Positions 33,012 through 40,562 of a stretch of 57,869 bases of DNA are shown piece after piece. Origin of the DNA: Levilactobacillus wangkuiensis (GTDB lineage Bacteria > Bacillota > Bacilli > Lactobacillales > Lactobacillaceae); assembly GCF_016861605.1 (NCBI RefSeq), contig NZ_BOLM01000017.1, positions 1-57,869 on the forward strand, in the 5' to 3' direction. The notes below the pieces were generated by a model. That model was not told the DNA's origin. It searched no databases and saw nothing but the letters and a program-made list of their open reading frames with translations. The first letter of the stretch is position 1; every line of letters begins with the position of its first letter. Position numbers and translations under genes: made by a program.

Positions 33012-33854
33012 TTAAGCTTTAACGGCTAGGACCTCATCGACATATTCGCTAAAGGTTTTCGCCGGCCGACCCATCAGGGCGTTGAAGTCCAGCGGGTTGC
33101 CCTTGTACGGGTGGTTGCCATGGTAAGTGGCAATCCGACCGAATTGATCGTTGGCGTGAACGGATGGGAAATCAGGGACCGGAATCAAATTGATCTTGAG
33201 CTGTTTTCCAGTCTTGTCACAGATTTCCTGCGCGTATTCGCGGGTCGTCCGGTTGCCCTTGGAGCAGAGATCCAGGGAGCAGGCGTAATATTCGTCATCA
33301 CTCAGCAGAACCTTGACGTTGGCGGCCGCAATATCATTAAGACTGATCAGGTTTGAGGGTTGGTCGACCTTGATGAAGGTAGTCAGCACGCCGGTTTCAA
33401 AGACGCTGTCGGCACCAGCGGGGAAGTGGCCTTCCATATAACCACTAGGCTTGGTGATGGTGTAATTCATGGTCGACCCCATCAGTCGGTCTTCGATTTC
33501 GTATTTTTCCCAGTGTTGGGCCAATTCCATGACTGTGTTCAGACAGGAGGAGAAGACGAAGTGGGTGACGTTGGCCTTTTCGGCGGCACTAATGAGTCGT
33601 TCGGCCATGGGAACCATGCCATCGAGGGCATCTGGCAAAATTAGCAGAACCTTGTCGACACCGGCAACGGCCTGATCAATGATTTCGTCACGACGCAGGT
33701 CACCAATGATGACTTGGCTCGCGCCTAGTTTTTTTAAAGCCGCCTCGTTAGCGGGGTCCGGGTCGACTGCTACGACATCGACGTTGTTTTGAGCCAATAA
33801 GGGAATTACCTTTTGACCGATGTGACCAAATGATGCGGTAACTAGTACTTTCAT
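33012..33854 (-). CDS. NmrA-family NAD(P)-binding protein
   Basis: A 280-residue atypical short-chain dehydrogenase of the NmrA/quinone reductase 2 group. The dinucleotide loop is TASFGHIGQ (residues 7-15), less canonical than GxxGxxG; THFVFSSCLN and ITKPSGYMEG follow as in the family, and the second strand ends VAVDPDP. It lies 13 bases after the alcohol dehydrogenase pseudogene on the same strand, so the two formed one operon. Substrate unknown. Confidence 0.82.
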   Translation of the reverse strand: MKVLVTASFGHIGQKVIPLLAQNNVDVVAVDPDPANEAALKKLGASQVIIGDLRRDEIIDQAVAGVDKVLLILPDALDGMVPMAERLISAAEKANVTHFVFSSCLNTVMELAQHWEKYEIEDRLMGSTMNYTITKPSGYMEGHFPAGADSVFETGVLTTFIKVDQPSNLISLNDIAAANVKVLLSDDEYYACSLDLCSKGNRTTREYAQEICDKTGKQLKINLIPVPDFPSVHANDQFGRIATYHGNHPYKGNPLDFNALMGRPAKTFSEYVDEVLAVKA

Positions 33855-33867
33855 GAGTATTTCCTCC

Positions 33868-34848
33868 TTAACGCCATTTGAAGATGGGGTTATTAATCGT
33901 ATTGTCGTGTTTCAGGACCTTACCGTAGAGCATCTTAATGTTTTCGTCGGTTGGGTCGTAAATGGTATCGCTGTGGGCAGGCGCGATAATCTTCTTGGTC
34001 GATAGGAGCCACAGAAAATTCTTGATGGCCTTGCGTTGCCGGTCCATTTCGGTGTTCACGAAGTCGCCCAGAATGGTCAGGTTTTTAATGAAAAATTCGC
34101 CGTAGTTCAACGTTTGTGGATCATTGTTGGCCGTGCAGAAGACGACCTTACCCAGTGGCCGTGCGAGGTGAATGGCCAGGTTCATGCCGGGATTACTACC
34201 GGACACGTCCAGAGCCGCATCGACGCCACCGTTCAGTTTACCGATGAGGGCTTCAATGGCTGCCGAATCATTCGGATCAAGAACGATGTCGGCGCCAGCC
34301 TTCTTGGCCGCTTGCCGCCGTTGTTCCTGAATATCAAAGGCAACGATGGGGTGCAGGCCGTTTGCCTTGGCTGCCTGAATGGCAATTTGGCCCACGACGC
34401 CGGCCCCAATGATGGCCACGGACTGGCCCAAACGCAGGTCGGCCTTGTCCAGCGTAAAGAGGGCGGTCATGCCTAAGTTGTAGAAGACGGCATCGTCCAG
34501 CTGAACGTCATCGGGAACCGCGTAGACGGCGTCCTCTTCAACGTAGGTGTAGTTAGAGTGGGCGCCATAGACGGGCGCACCAATGACCCGGTCGCCAGGC
34601 TTAAATTTCGTGACGTCTTCACCAACCGCTTCGACGACACCGGCAGAACTCTAGCCGGGGATGAAGGGGAAAGTAGTGCCCAACACAACGTGGGCTTTAT
34701 CATTCACAAACCAACTGTTTTCACTGCTTTGACTGATCAAAGAATACTGCGTGGCAATCAACACGGTTTTGCCAGTGGGTTCACTGATTTCTTCCTCGTG
34801 ATACTCTGCAACACCGGCGCTAGGCCAATAAACTGATTTCCGTAACAT
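33868..34848 (-). pseudogene. Zinc-independent alcohol dehydrogenase, amber-interrupted
   Basis: A 327-codon frame of the medium-chain dehydrogenase/reductase family read from ATG 34848. One in-frame TAG at 34653-34651 (codon 66) interrupts PFIPG-x-SSAGVVEAVG, where relatives usually have a tyrosine, so a single base change explains it. All the rest is intact, including the Rossmann motif GAGVVGQIAIQAAK. A downstream ATG (34470) could give a fragment of 200 residues without the catalytic domain. It is divergent from the LysR gene, the usual layout for a regulated dehydrogenase. Confidence 0.85.
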
Positions 34849-34933
34849 CTTCGTTGCCTCCCTTAATTTGCTTACAAACCCATTGTAGAAGCGTTTACAT
34901 TCAAACGGAAATAGCGGATAATTGTGATGGATG

Positions 34934-34948
34934 ATAAGTGAAACTTAT
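34934..34948. promoter_or_regulatory. Palindrome in the LysR divergent region
   Basis: ATAAGT-GAA-ACTTAT is a perfect inverted repeat ending 19 bases before the LysR start. LysR proteins usually bind such dyads between themselves and a divergent target. Confidence 0.45.
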
Positions 34949-34967
34949 AACAAGGTGGTGCTATGAA

Positions 34968-35837
34968 ATGGATTTAGAGTCGTTAAAATACTTCGTTGAC
35001 GTGGTCGACCTGGAAAATTTTACCCGGGCGGCCGAACGGAATTTTATTTCACAGCCGGCCATTAGCGCCCAAATTAAACAGTTAGAAGAAACCGTTGGCA
35101 AGCCACTCTTGTTGCGTGACCACCATCACGTCACGGTCACGCCCGCTGGTCAGCAATTTTATCGCGCAGCTCAGCGCATGCTGGCAACGTATCACGGCGC
35201 GCTGCTGGATATCTGGCGGGACCAGGCAACGGCGCCGACACGGCTGCGGGTCTCCTTTTACATTGCCCAGCAGTTTCAGCCCTACATCAATCAACTAGTC
35301 AAATTCCGTGCTGAGTTTCCAAACGTGACCGTTGAGTTGGTGGAACGCGATTCGGAACAGGCGGTGCAGGATGTGCTAACGGGGGCGGCCGACCTGGGAT
35401 TTGGCATCGTCGACCACTCTGACCGGCAATTAATGTGGAAGCAAGAATTAGCGGACCATCTGGTCGTCGTTGGTGGCAAGAGCACGTTAACGACATTGCC
35501 CCGGCGTGTGACCCTGGATCAATTGGCGGGATTGACCTATCTAACGTTGACCAGTGTGCCAGCGACACAGTTTGGCCAGCTGACGGCGCAGCTCCTGCAC
35601 GGTCATGCGTTTCAAACGACTCAATTGGCGGGGCTGGACCTCTTGTTCACCCAGCTTCAGATGACGCCGACGTTTGCCTTACTGCCGGTCTCACAAGTAC
35701 CTGGCAACCTGAACGGACTGGCAACCCGGGAGCTACAAACGGCGCTCCCCAACGCGATGGGGGTCGGTTGGTGTTACCAGCGACACCCTTTGGATCCCAC
35801 GGTGGGGGCGTTTCTCGCCTTTGAAAATTTACTGTAA
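34968..35837 (+). CDS. LysR family transcriptional regulator
   Basis: A 289-residue regulator. Residues 1-60 hold the winged helix (FTRAAERNFISQPAISAQIK), and residues about 90-285 the effector-binding domain. The ATG at 34968 follows AAGGTGGTG; the longer frame lacks a site. It is divergent from the alcohol dehydrogenase pseudogene and the NmrA-like gene, its likely targets. The effector is unknown. Confidence 0.88.
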   Translation: MDLESLKYFVDVVDLENFTRAAERNFISQPAISAQIKQLEETVGKPLLLRDHHHVTVTPAGQQFYRAAQRMLATYHGALLDIWRDQATAPTRLRVSFYIAQQFQPYINQLVKFRAEFPNVTVELVERDSEQAVQDVLTGAADLGFGIVDHSDRQLMWKQELADHLVVVGGKSTLTTLPRRVTLDQLAGLTYLTLTSVPATQFGQLTAQLLHGHAFQTTQLAGLDLLFTQLQMTPTFALLPVSQVPGNLNGLATRELQTALPNAMGVGWCYQRHPLDPTVGAFLAFENLL

Positions 35838-35838
35838 A

Positions 35839-35869
35839 CAAAAATCCATCACTCAAAACGAGCGATGGC
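35839..35869. terminator. Terminator between convergent genes
   Basis: CCATC-ACTC / GAG-CGATGG hairpin with a T run on the minus strand (as ATTTTTG), just after the CNNM stop codon. Confidence 0.65.
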
Positions 35870-35879
35870 TTCTTTGGTG

Positions 35880-37259
35880 TTACTTATCTTTTTTCTTGTC
35901 GTCACTTTCGGTGTCTTCTGTCGTGGTGATTTGCTTCTGTGGCGGATTGACCGTGACCTCTAACCAGTTGATGAAGGAGTTTTCGTAATCCAAGACCTTC
36001 AAGTCGAAGTTCTTCAGTTGGATGACGTCGTTGACCTTGACGTCGGGGTAGTTATCAATGATAAACCCGGCCATCGTGACCGTATCGGAGGCTTCAAAGC
36101 CCTTGATATCGGTGTTGAAGTACCGTTCAAAGTCGTAGGTGGTCATCTTCCCGTTGACCTGGTAAGTGCCATTGGGTTGCTTGAAGATGTACTGGTCGTT
36201 GGCGTCATCGATTTCATCGCGGACGGTCCCGAACAGTTCTTCATAAATATCCTTATCCGTAATGATCCCGGACGTCCCACCGTATTCGTCAACCACGACA
36301 ACGATTGGGGTCCGCTTCTTGATCATTTGCTGCAGGACTTGGGTGATGGGGGTCGTTTCAGGGGTCGTGGAAATATCGCGAATTAATTTATCGATTCGGA
36401 CGTGAGAATCCACTTGTTGTTGCCGAATCAAATCGTAATTGTAGACGTAACCCAGAATCTTATCCTTATCACCGTCGGCCACGACTGGTAACCGGCTAAA
36501 GCGTTCTTGCAGATAAACGTTCAGGGCTTCCTTGACGTTGGCGGTAATGTCGATGACAACCAGTTGGGTCCGGTCAATCATGATATCCTTGGCCACTTTA
36601 TCGTTCAGCTCGAACGCCCGTTGCATGTAGATCAAGTCGTTCTTTTCCAGTTCACCACCGGCAACGGCGCTTCTGGAAAGATTTAAAATTTCAGCTTGGG
36701 AAAAGACTTCATCACTTTCGTTGGCCACTTTCAGGCCCATCAATTTGACCACGCCGGAGGCACTGTTGTTCAGTAACCAGACGAACGGGTAGAAGATGAC
36801 GTGGCAGTAATGTAGGGGTGTCACCACTAACATTAACACCTTCATTGGCATGTCGATGGAAATGTTCTTAGGCACAATTTCTGTGAAGACCACTTCGAGG
36901 TACGTCAGTAAAAGGACACCGACAATCACGGCGATGGTGTGGGCCGTTGCGTTGTTCAGGTGGGCGGGCGCAATCCCGCCGAGCAGTAGGTCAACGAAGA
37001 ACGTTTCCCCGATCCACCCTAAGATGATTCCGGCGAGGGAAACCCCCACTTGAGTCGTTGATAAATATTCATTCAAATTGGTGACCATTTTCATGGCCCG
37101 ATTCAGCTTGGCCGATGGCTTGTCTCTTTCGGCAATTTTTTCCTCCAGGGCACTAGGCCGGGTTTGGACCAAAGCAAACTCGCAGGCAACAAAGAAAGCT
37201 GCAAAAAAGAAGGTAATTAAAATAATAATTAGATTTACAACTATCTGACCGCTATCCAC
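35880..37259 (-). CDS. CNNM/CorC family protein (hemolysin-like)
   Basis: A 459-residue membrane protein: a DUF21 transmembrane domain (residues about 5-190), two CBS domains (about 215-340; IMIDRTQLVVID and PIVVVVDEYGGTSGIITDKD) and a C-terminal CorC/HlyC domain (about 355-440). Bacterial members export or import Mg2+ or Co2+ and are often misnamed hemolysins. It starts at GTG, eight bases after GAGG. The acidic Lys/Asp tail ESDDKKKDK is unremarkable. It stands alone. Confidence 0.9.
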   Translation of the reverse strand: MDSGQIVVNLIIILITFFFAAFFVACEFALVQTRPSALEEKIAERDKPSAKLNRAMKMVTNLNEYLSTTQVGVSLAGIILGWIGETFFVDLLLGGIAPAHLNNATAHTIAVIVGVLLLTYLEVVFTEIVPKNISIDMPMKVLMLVVTPLHYCHVIFYPFVWLLNNSASGVVKLMGLKVANESDEVFSQAEILNLSRSAVAGGELEKNDLIYMQRAFELNDKVAKDIMIDRTQLVVIDITANVKEALNVYLQERFSRLPVVADGDKDKILGYVYNYDLIRQQQVDSHVRIDKLIRDISTTPETTPITQVLQQMIKKRTPIVVVVDEYGGTSGIITDKDIYEELFGTVRDEIDDANDQYIFKQPNGTYQVNGKMTTYDFERYFNTDIKGFEASDTVTMAGFIIDNYPDVKVNDVIQLKNFDLKVLDYENSFINWLEVTVNPPQKQITTTEDTESDDKKKDK

Positions 37260-37851
37260 ACATCATTCCTCATTTCATATAGTTCTATCTCTTCATTATA
37301 GCGCGTCTCACCGCCTTTTCACAGGGGGTGAATTGAAGCAAATTTTACCCTTTATAGCGGTCCGACGCAACCGAACACCGCAAAATAAGTGGAATTTTAG
37401 CAAAAATTGCGTGGGCCGGGGATTGGCGTGACGGTGGTGGGTGAAAATTAGGTATGCACAGGGAGCGTTCTAGCAGGTTATTCGGTTCAAAAGTCAGTAT
37501 TGACGCAGCTTTTGACTGAAAAATAGACTGACGAACGAAGTTACTCGTGTGGCTGGGTATTTATATAGTAGAAAAGTGGTGAGTAGAGACAAATACGCCG
37601 CGGACTGTTTTGATGGCAGAACCTAGGCGTTGGGTTTAGGAAAATAGACGGTGACCACCGCAAACCAGTTTTATTTTTACCATCTCAGAGGTGGTTGCGA
37701 ACAGTCTACCTCGCACCGAACCAGTTAGCGTGAGATTCACCCTGCTGGCGGACCATTTAACCGTATAACTAACACAAGTCACATGGAATACTTAACGTTT
37801 GCCCGAAAAAGGACTAGACTAAAGTCAGAAACATCAAAGGAGATTTTGATT
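37260..37851. other. Long intergenic region, no gene seen
   Basis: About 590 bases without a convincing ORF. I see scattered inverted repeats: CAAAAG/CTTTTG near 37490-37520 and GGACTGTT/AACAGTCT spanning about 37600-37705. A ribosome binding site AAAGGAG for the next gene lies at its end. This marks the left edge of the accessory block with the toxin-antitoxin and secreted-protein genes. Confidence 0.4.
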
Positions 37852-38214
37852 ATGGCAGATACACCAAAGGAAGAAACAAAGAAACCGACCGTAGTAATTC
37901 CTGACGAGGACGTTGAGAAGGCGTCAAAGTTGGTTCTTGATCCGGGGTATGTGACGAAGAAAGATTTACCAAAGATGGCAGATTTAGAATGGGCGACCGC
38001 TTTATCTGATGCTGTAACGAAGCATTTCTTAAACGACGACGAAGACCACGATCCTTACGTCTACTTCGAACAATTTGACTTTGCTGGTGGCGATATTGAT
38101 TCCATCATCTTCAACATGGACATTATCAAAACACGTGATGCCGGCTTACACAAGCTGTCAGAAGCGCTCGATGAAAATATCATCGACAACGATGTGCAAC
38201 AAGAAACTTACTAA
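37852..38214 (+). CDS. Acidic hypothetical protein
   Basis: A 120-residue soluble, strongly acidic protein (Asp/Glu-rich: LNDDEDHDPYVYFEQFDF). I use the ATG at 37852 because AAAGGAG precedes it; the longer frame has no site. I recognise no family. It lies before the AAA+ and secreted-protein genes but is separated by a terminator and a toxin-antitoxin module. Confidence 0.6.
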   Translation: MADTPKEETKKPTVVIPDEDVEKASKLVLDPGYVTKKDLPKMADLEWATALSDAVTKHFLNDDEDHDPYVYFEQFDFAGGDIDSIIFNMDIIKTRDAGLHKLSEALDENIIDNDVQQETY

Positions 38215-38226
38215 ATTTAACTTGGA

Positions 38227-38259
38227 GAGCAACTGGTGTGAGCCGGTTGCTCTTTTTTT
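38227..38259 (+). terminator. Terminator, first copy of a duplicated hairpin
   Basis: GAGCAACTGG pairs with CCGGTTGCTC around TGTGAG, followed by seven T. A 23-base core is identical to the hairpin at 39048-39079, on the other side of the toxin-antitoxin genes. Confidence 0.85.
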
Positions 38260-38365
38260 ATAGCAATGGAACTTTTAAAAAACTTTGTTAAGACGGATAA
38301 AAGTCGTTTTCTTAGGAGGTCTCTGGTGGGCATGGTACTATATGCTAAAAGAGAAGGTGCTTGGA

Positions 38366-38701
38366 ATGCAAACGATGAACGTGCCAATCAGTAATATCAC
38401 TGATTTAAAAAAGTCTCCAAAAAAACTGTTTGATGAAGCAGGCGACAAAAAGACCGGCGTTTATGTTTTCAATCGGGATCAACCGGCTGGGGTCGTCTTA
38501 GCAGTTGCGGATTACGAAAAGCTAGTTAATCAAAATGAGGAGCTTCAAGAAAAGTTGTTTGAAATGGAACAAGATTATCTGGTCTCGCAGCGTTTGCTGA
38601 AGCAGGCGCAAGCTCCAACGTCTTTGGTGGATGATAAAACGGTTCGGGGTTCCGTAGCTGATGAGGATCCGGTAGTTGATGAAAATGACGGTTGGGAATG
38701 A
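38366..38701 (+). CDS. Type II antitoxin, Phd/YefM-like
   Basis: A 111-residue protein. The N-terminal half has the Phd/YefM fold pattern (MNVPISNITDLKKSPKKLF, then GVYVFNRDQPAGVVLAV and DYEKL); the C-terminal half is an acidic, probably disordered tail that would neutralise the toxin. GAGAAGG lies eight bases before the ATG. The stop codon overlaps the toxin start. Antitoxins of this type bind their own promoter. Confidence 0.8.
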   Translation: MQTMNVPISNITDLKKSPKKLFDEAGDKKTGVYVFNRDQPAGVVLAVADYEKLVNQNEELQEKLFEMEQDYLVSQRLLKQAQAPTSLVDDKTVRGSVADEDPVVDENDGWE

Positions 38702-39021
38702 TGCCAAATAAGACTGAAGCATATGCAATTGTCTATTTAGCAGAAGCACGGAATGACTATCAAAGGTTGGATGGCTCCCAGAAAGTCTTTGTCGATAAAG
38801 GCTTAAACAGGATTAGGAAATTCGGGATGCAAGCTGGCCAACCGTTAGCGGGAAGCTTGATTAATTGCCGTAAGCTGAAAAACAAGCGTATGGGATTGCG
38901 AATAGTTTTCAGACAAGTTGATCAGGAAATTCAAATCATTCAAATACTAGCCATTGGCAAGCGGGCAGATAAAGCGGTCTATCGTGACGCTGCACAGCGC
39001 TTGTCGCAATTTAAAGATTAG
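38701..39021 (+). CDS. Type II toxin, RelE/ParE superfamily
   Basis: A 106-residue basic protein with the RelE/ParE layout: YAIVYLAEARNDYQRLDGS, then LKNKRMGLRIVFRQ and IQIIQILAIGKRADKAVY. RelE-like members cleave mRNA in the ribosome; ParE-like ones poison gyrase. Arg and Lys residues typical of the active surface are present. The start ATG overlaps the antitoxin stop (TGATG); an ATG one codon earlier is also possible. Translational coupling is expected. Confidence 0.8.
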   Translation: MPNKTEAYAIVYLAEARNDYQRLDGSQKVFVDKGLNRIRKFGMQAGQPLAGSLINCRKLKNKRMGLRIVFRQVDQEIQIIQILAIGKRADKAVYRDAAQRLSQFKD

Positions 39022-39047
39022 TCTCGAGATAATTAGTGAGGGATTTG

Positions 39048-39079
39048 GAGCAACTGGTGTGAGCCGGTTGCTTTTTTTT
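39048..39079 (+). terminator. Terminator, second copy of the duplicated hairpin
   Basis: The same GCAACTGG/CCGGTTGC hairpin as at 38227, followed by eight T. With the first copy it forms direct repeats around the toxin-antitoxin genes. Confidence 0.85.
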
Positions 39080-39155
39080 GCAAAGATTTTTAAGAATCTG
39101 TCTCTTAAATTGGGTGGTGAGGCAGTCACTATCCCAAAATGGGCTACGTGATAGT

Positions 39156-39316
39156 TAGCTTGCTCAAATTTTGTTTTCATTAGTGAAAAGAATGCAGAAT
39201 TACGCGGAAGATTTGTCGAAAAAGCCAAAATAATTATCCGCCAAACATTTTTGATTAATGACTTTTCAACAGATTGGCGTTTTTTACAACAGTTCGGCTA
39301 TTTCCGCGAATTGTAA
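39156..39316 (+). pseudogene. Gene fragment, C-terminal remnant
   Basis: A frame of about 53 codons without a start codon, reading in part NAELRGRFVEKAKIIIRQ and ending FLQQFGYFREL before TAA. A stop codon precedes it. The composition is protein-like, so I take it as the tail of a gene lost by rearrangement. I do not recognise the family. Confidence 0.3.
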
Positions 39317-39354
39317 CCTATCCGTTGGGAGTTACTGATTAAGCAAAGACGTAT

Positions 39355-39392
39355 GTAAAAAGCCATCTAGTTTTGATTTAGATGACTTTTTG
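39355..39392. terminator. Terminator hairpin
   Basis: AAAAAGCCATCTA pairs with TAGATGACTTTTT apart from one mismatch; T and A runs on both sides. Confidence 0.7.
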
Positions 39393-39442
39393 TCGGAATT
39401 ACTACACAAGACAAAGATTTAGAATATAAAGCAAAAAAGTGA

Positions 39443-39479
39443 ATCGCAATACATATTGCATTGCTAAATGTATTGCGAT
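39443..39479 (-). terminator. Inverted repeat after the RHH gene
   Basis: ATCGCAATACA and TGTATTGCGAT form a perfect 11-bp stem around a 15-base loop. Downstream on the minus strand comes CACTTTTTTG. It is either the terminator of the ribbon-helix-helix gene or a binding site for it. Confidence 0.5.
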
Positions 39480-39511
39480 ATTATTTGTATAAGCCTTTAA
39501 ACAAGTGATTT

Positions 39512-39694
39512 TCACTTCTTATCTTTATCATCTTCCATATTGTCGAGCGCATATTCACAAGCTTGAATCACAAAGGTTGAAAAAGTGACGTCCTCACCTT
39601 CAATCGCGTGTTCAATCTTTTCTACCAATTCCAGTGGAAACCGAACTGTTTTGTTGACGGTTTCTTTACGATCATGTCGAATTTTGAATGCCAT
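39512..39694 (-). CDS. Small ribbon-helix-helix protein (YlcI/YnfO-like)
   Basis: A 60-residue protein. NKTVRFPLELVEKIEHAI is a clear ribbon-helix-helix strand and first helix; the second helix is FSTFVIQACEYALDNM. Such proteins are DNA-binding repressors or orphan antitoxins. AGGAGG is nine bases before the ATG at 39694; the TTG two codons earlier lies too close. It is oppositely oriented to the AAA+ cluster and might regulate it (inference). Confidence 0.7.
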   Translation of the reverse strand: MAFKIRHDRKETVNKTVRFPLELVEKIEHAIEGEDVTFSTFVIQACEYALDNMEDDKDKK

Positions 39695-39961
39695 CTGCAA
39701 TCACCTCCTGGAAGACAATTTTAAGTAAAATTGTTCCGATAATATGCACTGCAAAAAGCACTACATTTTGTCCCCAATGTGAGGAGCGTTCTTTAGAATT
39801 GTCATTGGTTTTTGATCAAATGGGCGTCGCTGGATAAAAAGAGACTGGTGGCTACTGAGCTTGGGATAGCTCGGTAGGCATCAGTAGTTGCGAAAATCGC
39901 TGAGGTGTTTTTGAAAGTAAACAGTTGTACATAGAGATTTAAAATCGGGAGGAATTTGTCC

Positions 39962-40534
39962 ATGGATAATAAACCAAAGTTTGGGGTCAACAGTGCTAGC
40001 GATGATCCCAAACCAACTAATGATGAAACAGATACGACGACTGAAAAGGTGACAACTGAGACCGAAACCGAAACCCAGCAGCCACAGTTTGGAACACAGG
40101 CAGCAGTTGATCAGCCCAAGGACTTACAACACTACGGGCATTACGTGACGCGGTTTTTCAAACTCCAACCGGCATCGTTCTGGATAACCCAGTATATCTT
40201 TTCATTCATTGGTCTACTACTCTTTTCAGGCGGCTTTTCAGCGTCAGCAATGAGTCAGTGGGGGTGGTGGTTCATTTTGGACTTTATCCTCTATCCAGTG
40301 ACGGTTACCGTCTTCAAGGAAATTGGTGGACTCTTTCATAAAGAACCGGGTGCGGTTGCCCGGCTCCTATTTGCGACACCCAACAATAACTCTGATGAAT
40401 CAAATGGTTCGATGGTGATGATTTATTGGTTCTTCCGCTTCATTTTCTTCATGGTGAAATGGTTAGGCAGCATCATCATTGGCCCAGTCGGATTGATTTA
40501 CATGAATCATGAAGCAAAAAAGATGAATCTATAA
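39962..40534 (+). CDS. Membrane protein upstream of the AAA+ gene
   Basis: A 190-residue protein. Residues 1-60 are hydrophilic, rich in Thr, Glu and Gln and presumably cytoplasmic, with two short repeats of P-x-F-G (KPKFGVNSA and QPQFGTQAA). Three or four helices follow (ITQYIFSFIGLLLFSGGF, WWFILDFILYPVTV, MIYWFFRFIFFMV, SIIIGPVGLIYM). GGGAGG precedes the ATG at 39962. It is 28 bases before the AAA+ gene on the same strand. No family recognised; a membrane partner for the ATPase is the natural guess. Confidence 0.65.
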   Translation: MDNKPKFGVNSASDDPKPTNDETDTTTEKVTTETETETQQPQFGTQAAVDQPKDLQHYGHYVTRFFKLQPASFWITQYIFSFIGLLLFSGGFSASAMSQWGWWFILDFILYPVTVTVFKEIGGLFHKEPGAVARLLFATPNNNSDESNGSMVMIYWFFRFIFFMVKWLGSIIIGPVGLIYMNHEAKKMNL

Positions 40535-40562
40535 AGCGTGTCAGGGTTAGGAGTGTGGCGAT

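Noticed and set aside
39802-40011. 69-codon minus-strand frame opposite the start of the membrane-protein gene
   Set aside because: No ribosome binding site, and it overlaps the better supported gene at 39962.
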